Positions 6,886 to 11,197 of a DNA stretch of 13,349 bases are shown here, piece by piece. Under the pieces are notes generated by a model. It was not told the origin of the DNA. It saw nothing but the letters and a program-made list of their open reading frames with translations, and made no database searches. The stretch's first letter is position 1. Each line of letters starts with the position of its first letter. Location: positions 1 to 13,349 of the forward strand of contig CAJFUU010000225.1 in NCBI GenBank assembly GCA_904420265.1, read 5' to 3'. The position numbers and the translations under genes were made by a program. The DNA comes from an uncultured Clostridia bacterium (GTDB taxonomy: Bacteria; Bacillota; Clostridia; Christensenellales; Aristaeellaceae).

Positions 6886-6903
6886 GGTTGCTGGCCTGCA
6901 ACC
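6886..6903. promoter_or_regulatory. Inverted repeat upstream of the regulator gene, possible operator
   Basis: GGTTGC (6886-6891) and GCAACC (6898-6903), six-base spacer. A further half-site GCAACCGC lies at 6856-6863, repeating 6898-6905. It sits 75 to 120 bases before the start of an XRE protein, so autoregulation is plausible but unproven. Confidence 0.35.
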
Positions 6904-6976
6904 GCGCTTTTTGCTAGGATGGAACCGTGGCCGGCGCACCCGTCATGGCCGAAAATCATCAGGAGGGGTTGAAACT

Positions 6977-7951
6977 ATGATTCTCGCGGAAAAGATACTG
7001 AACCTGCGCAAGAAGAACGGATGGTCTCAGGAAGAACTGGCGGAAAAGGCGGGCGTATCGCGCCAATCCATTTCCAAATGGGAAAGCGCCGCCAGCATTC
7101 CGGACATCAACAAAATCCTGGAACTTTCCAAAATTTTCGGCGTGTCCACGGATTACTTATTAAAAGACGACATGGAGGACGTGGAATTTACCCGCGAAGA
7201 TGAGGGCGAAGGCGCGCGTCGCGTTTCCCTGGAGGAAGCCAACGCATTTTTGCGCGACAAACGCATCCAGGCCCGGCAAATTGCCCGCGGCGTGCTTTTG
7301 TGCATCCTTTCCCCGGCGCTGTTGATTCTGCTGGGCGGATTGACCGAGCCAAACCCCTGGATGACGATTTCTGAAGGCACGGCCGGAGGCGTGGGCATGG
7401 CGGCGCTGTTTGTGCTGGTGGCCGTGGCGGTGGCGACGTTTATCCTCACCGGCATGCGCATGCGGGGCTACGCCCACCTGGACGCGGGAGCCTTCGAGCT
7501 GGAATACGGCGTGGCGGGCGTGATGCGCGAGTTGCGGGCGGCGTACGAGCCGGTGTTTACGCGCTGCATTGTGCTGGGCGTGACGCTGTGCATACTGGCC
7601 GCGGTGCCGGTGGTTGTGGCCGGCCCACTGGGCGCGCCGGCGTATGCGATGCCGGCATTGGTGGGGCTGCTTTTGTTGCTGGCGGGATTGGGCGTATACC
7701 TGATTGTGCGCGTCTGCGTCGTAAAGGGCAGCTTCGACCGCCTGCTGCGCGAGGGCGATTTCCGCGCCGGCGTCGTCGAGGACGAGCGCCGCATGGAGCG
7801 CGTTGGCGGCGTTTACTGGCCCGCCGTGACCGCCGCTTACCTTCTGTGGAGTTTTCTGAGCGGCGACTGGCACTTTACCTGGGTAATCTGGCCGGTGGCG
7901 GCGCTGGTGTTCGCGGCTATCTCCGCCGCCGTGCGCAAAAATGGGGATTGA
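6977..7951 (+). CDS. XRE-family HTH regulator fused to a multi-pass membrane domain
   Basis: A 324-residue protein. Start ATG 6977 has AGGAGGGG (6961-6968) at good spacing; the frame stays open further upstream but only through the promoter and ncRNA. Residues 5-62 are a complete HTH_3 domain (LRKKNGWSQEELAEKAGVSR, then SISKWE and FGVSTDYLL). An acidic linker (64-85) leads to about six membrane helices (about 101-121, 137-160, 194-216, 222-247, 278-295, 299-318). A second cytoplasmic part (250-275) is rich in charged residues. This cytoplasmic DNA-binding head plus membrane body is common in Clostridia and is taken to sense membrane state or a small ligand, but the signal is not known. It is transcribed alone. 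Likely regulation is from the promoter at 6797-6825, with an inverted repeat at 6886-6903 as a candidate autoregulatory site. Confidence 0.9.
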   Translation: MILAEKILNLRKKNGWSQEELAEKAGVSRQSISKWESAASIPDINKILELSKIFGVSTDYLLKDDMEDVEFTREDEGEGARRVSLEEANAFLRDKRIQARQIARGVLLCILSPALLILLGGLTEPNPWMTISEGTAGGVGMAALFVLVAVAVATFILTGMRMRGYAHLDAGAFELEYGVAGVMRELRAAYEPVFTRCIVLGVTLCILAAVPVVVAGPLGAPAYAMPALVGLLLLLAGLGVYLIVRVCVVKGSFDRLLREGDFRAGVVEDERRMERVGGVYWPAVTAAYLLWSFLSGDWHFTWVIWPVAALVFAAISAAVRKNGD

Positions 7952-8046
7952 GCGGCAAGCCCCTTTGCGAACGGCTTTCACGGCGCGCGGCAAACGCTTT
8001 TCAGAGCGCACGCGCCTGCCCGATATGCCGTGATAAATGCGAAAAT

Positions 8047-8068
8047 CCCCCTGCCAGGCGGCAGGGGG
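8047..8068. repeat. Perfect hairpin at the start of copy A-4
   Basis: CCCCCTGCC (8047-8055), loop AGGC, GGCAGGGGG (8060-8068). On the minus strand it is followed by ATTTT, so it could weakly terminate minus-strand transcripts. It also occupies the place of the boundary hairpin seen before other repeat copies. Confidence 0.6.
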
Positions 8069-8070
8069 CA

Positions 8071-8290
8071 GTCTGTCAAAATGCCTCAAGAGAGCGCGAG
8101 AGAAAGCCAAAGTCCTTTCGCGCTGTAATCGTCCCCGACGGCCTGTACGTCGGGGGTGGGGCGATTTTTGCGCCGAAAAATCTCATTTCCCGGAGCAAAA
8201 ATTGGAGGGATAGGACTCTGCAGCCACATCTCAAATTGAAAACTTGAGACGCTGTGCCGGCGGGGGAGACAATCCCCTGTCCACCAACCT
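8071..8290 (+). repeat. Dispersed intergenic repeat, family A, copy A-4
   Basis: CTGTCAAAATGCCTCAAGAG at the start closely matches copy A-1. The core is a perfect 8-bp stem CCCCGACG / CGTCGGGG (8133-8155), followed by GGCGATTTTTGCGCCG. The 3' module CTCAAATTGAAAACTTGAGA with GGCGGGGGAGAC and CCACCAACCTG ends at the palindrome TGTCAAAAAcacTTTTTTGACA (8289-8310), where the inverted copy B-2 begins. Confidence 0.75.
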
Positions 8291-8311
8291 GTCAAAAACA
8301 CTTTTTTGACA

Positions 8312-8556
8312 AGCTGGCTCCCTGCCGCCTGGCGGGGGCGAGCTGGTGAAAAAGTGACAAAAACGCTCTTTCAAGAAGCGTTACCCGATGGAAGACTCCG
8401 ATTTTTTGCGAAATGCCCGTCCCTTCCGCCGTGGAAAGCGCCGTTTTTGAGACGCATATCCCCGATAACAGCGGGTTTTCACGGTTTTCTGCGGCCCCGG
8501 TCCCTGAAACTCTGCGCGTTTTTCCCTTCCGAAAGGTTTTTGCCAAGCTGTTCCCG
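8312..8556 (-). repeat. Dispersed intergenic repeat, family B, copy B-2 (inverted)
   Basis: Read on the minus strand it starts near GCTTGGCAAAAACC, then CCGTGAAAACCCGCTG, TTATCGGGGATATG, CCACGGCGGAAGGGACGGGC, ATTTCGCAAAAAATCGG and GTAACGCTTCTTGAAAGAGC, aligning block by block with B-1 at 2987-3190. The inner end toward 8312 is approximate. Confidence 0.75.
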
Positions 8557-8634
8557 CCGCCCGACTGGGAATCCGTTTGGCGCTATCCCCGCCGGCGCGC
8601 AAATATTCCACAGGCGAATCCGGCTTTTATCGCC

Positions 8635-8953
8635 CAAACGCCCGGGCAGGCGGATAAATCCCGATGGAAAAATTGCGGCAGGCGCGGTGGGCTCAATTGC
8701 CTCGGGGCAGGCGGATGGGCCTACTGCCTAAGCAGGATTATGACGCGCGCGTGGCAAACGCCGGGACGGGCGGATGCGCCCGATTGCCCATCCCCCCCGC
8801 AAACTGTTTTTCCGAAAATGCCCGCAGTGCGCGGACGGGCCGCCAGCCCTCTTTGGGCCGTCCCAGAATGTCCGTGCATAGGCGGGCTGCTCTTTAGCAA
8901 GCATGGATTTCCTGTTTTCAATCAAAATTTCCGCGGACGCACGGATGGGCTTG
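8635..8953 (+). repeat. Highly degenerate CRISPR-like units upstream of the array
   Basis: Units with a GGAT/GGAC anchor occur at 8652, 8713, 8772 and 8833 (steps of 61, 59 and 61). Three share a left part CAAACGCC or CAATTGCC with GGGCAGGCGGAT-like centres, and units 8635-8663 and 8814-8842 fit a 29-bp frame. Further candidates near 8905 (GCATGGATTTCCTG) and 8943 do not keep the phase. Similarity to the main array is weak, so this may be an eroded older part. Confidence 0.4.
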
Positions 8954-8960
8954 TACCTAC

Positions 8961-9366
8961 CGCTTGCCTCAAGCGCATGGACGAACCTGGGATTTTTGCG
9001 CGGACAGCGCCACGCTTTGAAGAATACCCGCGGGATACCTACGGGCGCATGGGTGAACCGCATCAGTGCCGTAACCTGTTGCTGTGGAGAAGAGAATACA
9101 CACAGGCGCGTGGATGAACCTCCACGTATATGTAACGCCATTATTCGTGTAAAAGGTTACCCACAGGCGCATGGATGAGCCAGTGGATGGCAGAGACGGA
9201 TGGAACAATCCATGAGAATACCCACGGGCGCATGGATAAACCGCCTCATCTTTGAAATTCATTTTTAATCGCCCCAGAACACCCACGAGCGCATGGACGA
9301 ACCTGTCCGTTTTTGTGTAGTACAATAACAGCGTTAAGAACACCCACGGGCGCATGGACGAACCTG
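8961..9366 (+). CRISPR. CRISPR-like array, segment 1: seven type I-E-like repeats
   Basis: Repeats of 29 bp at 8961, 9022 (40 bp, with an internal duplication), 9094, 9155, 9216, 9277 and 9338. They are separated by six spacers of exactly 32 bp, giving a strict 61-bp period for the last six units. The repeat starts GAATACCCAC, continues GGGCGCATGG and ends ATGAACCTG or close variants. The 29/32 geometry and the GGATGAACC-type 3' end are those of type I-E repeats, which also sets the likely orientation as plus. Copies differ at 1-6 positions: 9277 and 9338 differ at one base, while 9155 and 9094 differ more. Spacers (for example 9062-9093, 9123-9154, 9245-9276, 9306-9337) are unrelated to one another and less GC-rich than their surroundings. 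No AT-rich leader and no cas gene is in the window, so the array is probably inactive or orphaned. Confidence 0.8.
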
Positions 9367-9386
9367 GACGCAATTCAGGCGTGTTG

Positions 9387-9598
9387 GCGCACCCTTGCGC
9401 GCGTGGACAGGCTGCAGCTTATTGTCCAAGGCGCGGACGGCAAATAGGCGCACCCTTGCGCGCGGGGACGGACTTCATCTTTGGAAATGACAATTGCGTT
9501 GATGATAGGCGCGTCCTTGCACGCGTGGACAGACTCCGTGAGCGCCGAACGCGGGTCGCACCAGGAGGGGTGCACCCTTGCGCGTGCGGACAGACTGG
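9387..9598 (+). CRISPR. CRISPR-like array, segment 2: four repeats of a second class
   Basis: Repeats of 29 bp at 9387, 9448, 9509 and 9570, spacers of 32 bp, exact 61-bp period. The repeat starts GCGCACCCTT, continues GCGCGCGTGG and ends ACAGACT plus a variable base or two. It shares the CACCC start and the GTGGAC centre with segment 1, but the 3' end differs. The spacer joining the two segments (9367-9386) is only 20 bp, so the phase slips by 12 bases. A further eroded unit fits the period at 9631-9659 (GGACGGCCTTC against GGACGGACTTC in the unit at 9448). Confidence 0.7.
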
Positions 9599-9741
9599 CG
9601 CGCGGGGACACAAAATTTGCAGGTGCCCGTGCGCGGGCAAGCGCCAACGGACGGCCTTCCCAGAGCGCGTGCCCGTCCGAAAACGGGGCCTCCGGGCGGA
9701 CGGCCGCCCCCATCCGCCCGCCCTTTCCGGCGAAACGCCCG

Positions 9742-10212
9742 CTATGTCCCCTGCCGGGAGCGGCGCGCGCCGATTTCCCGATTCATCTCCCGCACGCGGC
9801 GACGGATGCCCAGGTATTGCCCCAGCCAGATCAGCGCGTAAACGGCGAAAAATATGCCGAAGTACAGCGCCGCCCCCACCGCGTCGTGGCGCATCCAGCG
9901 GCACAGCCAGGCCACGGGAAAGGTAGCCGCGGAGCAGATGATCAGGTGGGTGACGGTTTGGCGGGTCAGGCTCCACCTGTCCTGCTTCCAAATCAGAGCC
10001 GCGCCTGCCCAGGCCGCGCCGTAAAGCATGGAAAGCGCCGTTTGCAGCATCACGGCGTTCAGTTCGCCGCCGCAATCCTCTATCAGTTCCGGCACCACCG
10101 CGTAAAACCGTCCGTCTCCAACGGTGAGCGAGATGAAAATTGTAATCAACGTGCTGAGCGCTACGCCCAGCGCCGCCCCGACGCCGCAGAGCAAAAGCAG
10201 CTTTTTCTTCAT
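9742..10212 (-). CDS. DUF3021 family four-helix membrane protein
   Basis: A 156-residue membrane protein starting MKKKLLLLCGVG, with GGAGGGG nine bases upstream inside the preceding gene. Its ATG overlaps the stop of the LytTR gene (ATGA, 10209-10212). Four hydrophobic helices lie at about 5-28, 50-72, 80-103 and 109-132, followed by a basic tail (RRRVREMNREIGARRSR). DUF3021 proteins are typically encoded directly after a LytTR DNA-binding protein, and in streptococcal LytTR regulatory pairs the membrane partner restrains its regulator. The same regulator-antagonist logic is inferred here. The longer frame up to 10293 is rejected, since it would run far into the LytTR gene. Confidence 0.85.
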   Translation of the reverse strand: MKKKLLLLCGVGAALGVALSTLITIFISLTVGDGRFYAVVPELIEDCGGELNAVMLQTALSMLYGAAWAGAALIWKQDRWSLTRQTVTHLIICSAATFPVAWLCRWMRHDAVGAALYFGIFFAVYALIWLGQYLGIRRRVREMNREIGARRSRQGT

Positions 10213-10664
10213 TTCCCTTCCCCTCCGATCCCGAGGATTTTTTTCAGCGCGGCCACGTAACGCCGCGAAGCATAGGTAACCGTGCCGTCGCAAAAGCGCA
10301 CCAGAACCGTGCCGGAAAGCCGCAGATCAAAGGAACGCACCCGGTCAAGGTTGACAATTTCAGCGTTGGAAATGCGCGCGAACGAGCCGCCCTCCAGCCG
10401 CTGTTCCACCTCGTACAGCCGCATGCGCAGTTCGAAGTCGCCCCGTTCCGTCGCCGCATACACCTTGCCGCCCCCCGCGTAAACGCGCAATATGTCCGCC
10501 GGAGCAATGCGCTGCGCCTCGCCATCGCGGAAGCCGAGCAATTTCTGCTCCGGCTTTTGTGCCAGCAGGCGCAGAAGCGCTTCGATTTCCTCCGTCATGC
10601 GCGGGGCGCTCACCGTCACCGTGGCCTCGGCGCACGCCGGGTCAATGCGCACATCCACTTTCAT
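10209..10664 (-). CDS. LytTR DNA-binding domain transcriptional regulator
   Basis: A 151-residue cytoplasmic regulator without a receiver domain. Residues 1-40 form a short alpha/beta lead (MKVDVRIDPACAEATVTVSA). The LytTR fold spans about 43-147, with AQRIAPADILRVYAGGGKVYA, the RMRLYEVEQRLEGGSFARISNAEIVNLDRV stretch (cut here by family landmarks: ARISNAEIVNLDRV at 96-109) and the terminal strand plus RRYVAALKKIL. The start ATG follows AGGGGGG at suitable spacing. It is the first gene of a two-gene unit with the DUF3021 gene, overlapping it by four bases. LytTR proteins without a receiver usually act with a membrane partner and regulate their own operon and transport or competence-like genes; targets here are unknown. 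A promoter candidate lies at 10691-10719. Confidence 0.9.
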   Translation of the reverse strand: MKVDVRIDPACAEATVTVSAPRMTEEIEALLRLLAQKPEQKLLGFRDGEAQRIAPADILRVYAGGGKVYAATERGDFELRMRLYEVEQRLEGGSFARISNAEIVNLDRVRSFDLRLSGTVLVRFCDGTVTYASRRYVAALKKILGIGGEGK

Positions 10665-10690
10665 GGCCTTTCCCCCCTCTTCTCGCCATC

Positions 10691-10719
10691 AGTATACACA
10701 ACTTCGCGCGTCATTTCCA
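10691..10719 (-). promoter_or_regulatory. Candidate promoter of the LytTR-DUF3021 operon
   Basis: On the minus strand, TGGAAA (10714-10719) and TATACT (10691-10696) are separated by 17 bases, about 27 bases before the start codon. The -35 box is weak, as expected for a regulated promoter. Confidence 0.5.
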
Positions 10720-10803
10720 GCATTTTTCGATAGCCGGTCGGTTTGCGGGCACAATCGGTCGCTTGTTTATCCCCCTGAAATCGTTAAATGTTTTTTGAGG
10801 CGG

Positions 10804-10832
10804 TTGACGAATACCCCCAATGGGTATATAAT
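10804..10832 (+). promoter_or_regulatory. Sigma-A promoter of csoR-copA
   Basis: TTGACG (10804-10809), a 17-base spacer and TATAAT (10827-10832). The spacer is almost entirely occupied by the first operator palindrome. Confidence 0.9.
10811..10827. promoter_or_regulatory. CsoR-type operator 1, in the promoter spacer
   Basis: ATACCCCCAATGGGTAT: inverted arms ATACCC / GGGTAT with the C-run and G-run typical of CsoR sites. Binding here would block RNA polymerase. Confidence 0.75.
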
Positions 10833-10846
10833 AGACATCGGGAAAA

Positions 10847-10863
10847 ATACCGGATGGGGGTAT
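10847..10863. promoter_or_regulatory. CsoR-type operator 2, next to the ribosome binding site
   Basis: ATACCGGATGGGGGTAT: the same 17-base length and ATACC / GGTAT ends as operator 1, centred 36 bases downstream and just before AAGGAGG (10864-10870). Confidence 0.65.
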
Positions 10864-10878
10864 AAGGAGGCGTTGACC

Positions 10879-11187
10879 ATGCAGGAGCAACAGCAGCCGT
10901 CCTGCTGCCGCCGCAAGCACACGCCGCGCGACGAGCAGGCAAAAAGGAAGCTGGTAAACCGCCTGAACCGCATGATTGGCCAACTGGGCGGCATCAAAAA
11001 AATGGTGGAGGAGGATCGCTACTGCGGCGATATCCTCATGCAAATCGCGGCGGTGGAAAGCGCTTTGCAGGCGCTGGGCTACGTGGTTTTGCAGGATCAT
11101 ATGGAAAGCTGCGTGGTGGAAGAAATTCAGAAGGGCAATACTGCCATTGTGGATGAAGCGATTGAACTTGTTAAAAAGCTGAAATAG
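10879..11187 (+). CDS. csoR: Copper-sensing transcriptional repressor CsoR
   Basis: A 102-residue all-helical repressor that releases its operator when Cu(I) binds. The start ATG 10879 has AAGGAGG (10864-10870); the open frame further upstream is outside the gene. After a Cys- and Arg-rich lead (CCRRKHTPRD), the core begins KRKLVNRLNRMIGQLGGIKKM. The copper ligands are present: Cys49 in RYCGDIL and the His74-x3-Cys78 pair in LQDHMESC, the Cys-His-Cys set of copper sensors rather than the variants of the nickel or persulfide branches. It is the first gene of the operon with copA (10-base gap, copA ribosome binding site overlapping the csoR stop). Two palindromes in its promoter region imply autorepression. 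The two extra cysteines near the N-terminus (Cys9, Cys10) are unusual but may simply be lineage-specific. Confidence 0.95.
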   Translation: MQEQQQPSCCRRKHTPRDEQAKRKLVNRLNRMIGQLGGIKKMVEEDRYCGDILMQIAAVESALQALGYVVLQDHMESCVVEEIQKGNTAIVDEAIELVKKLK

Positions 11188-11197
11188 GAGGCATACT

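Larger units (their letters stand above)
7952..8960. other. Non-coding stretch with repeats and degenerate CRISPR-like units
   Basis: No protein gene is supported; open frames run through repeats. It contains a perfect 9-bp hairpin CCCCCTGCC / GGCAGGGGG (8047-8068), family A copy A-4 (8071-8290), family B copy B-2 inverted (about 8312-8556) and poorly conserved units resembling CRISPR repeats (8635-8953). Confidence 0.6.

Noticed and set aside
6875..6920. Promoter TTGACA with TAGGAT before the XRE gene
   Set aside because: The spacing is about 34 bases, too long even for MerR-type promoters; the pair at 6797-6825 is better.
8961..9598. Simple tandem (VNTR) repeat instead of CRISPR
   Set aside because: Only 29 of each 61 bases are conserved; the other 32 are unrelated between units, which does not fit a tandem duplication.
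9354..9926. Plus-strand ORF through the second CRISPR block
   Set aside because: Repeats of 61 bp are not a multiple of three, so the frame shifts at each unit; no coding repeat results. It also overlaps the DUF3021 gene.
8350..10200. Search for cas genes next to the array
   Set aside because: No ORF in this region or elsewhere in the window shows Cas motifs; the flanking genes are a DUF3021 protein and an XRE regulator.
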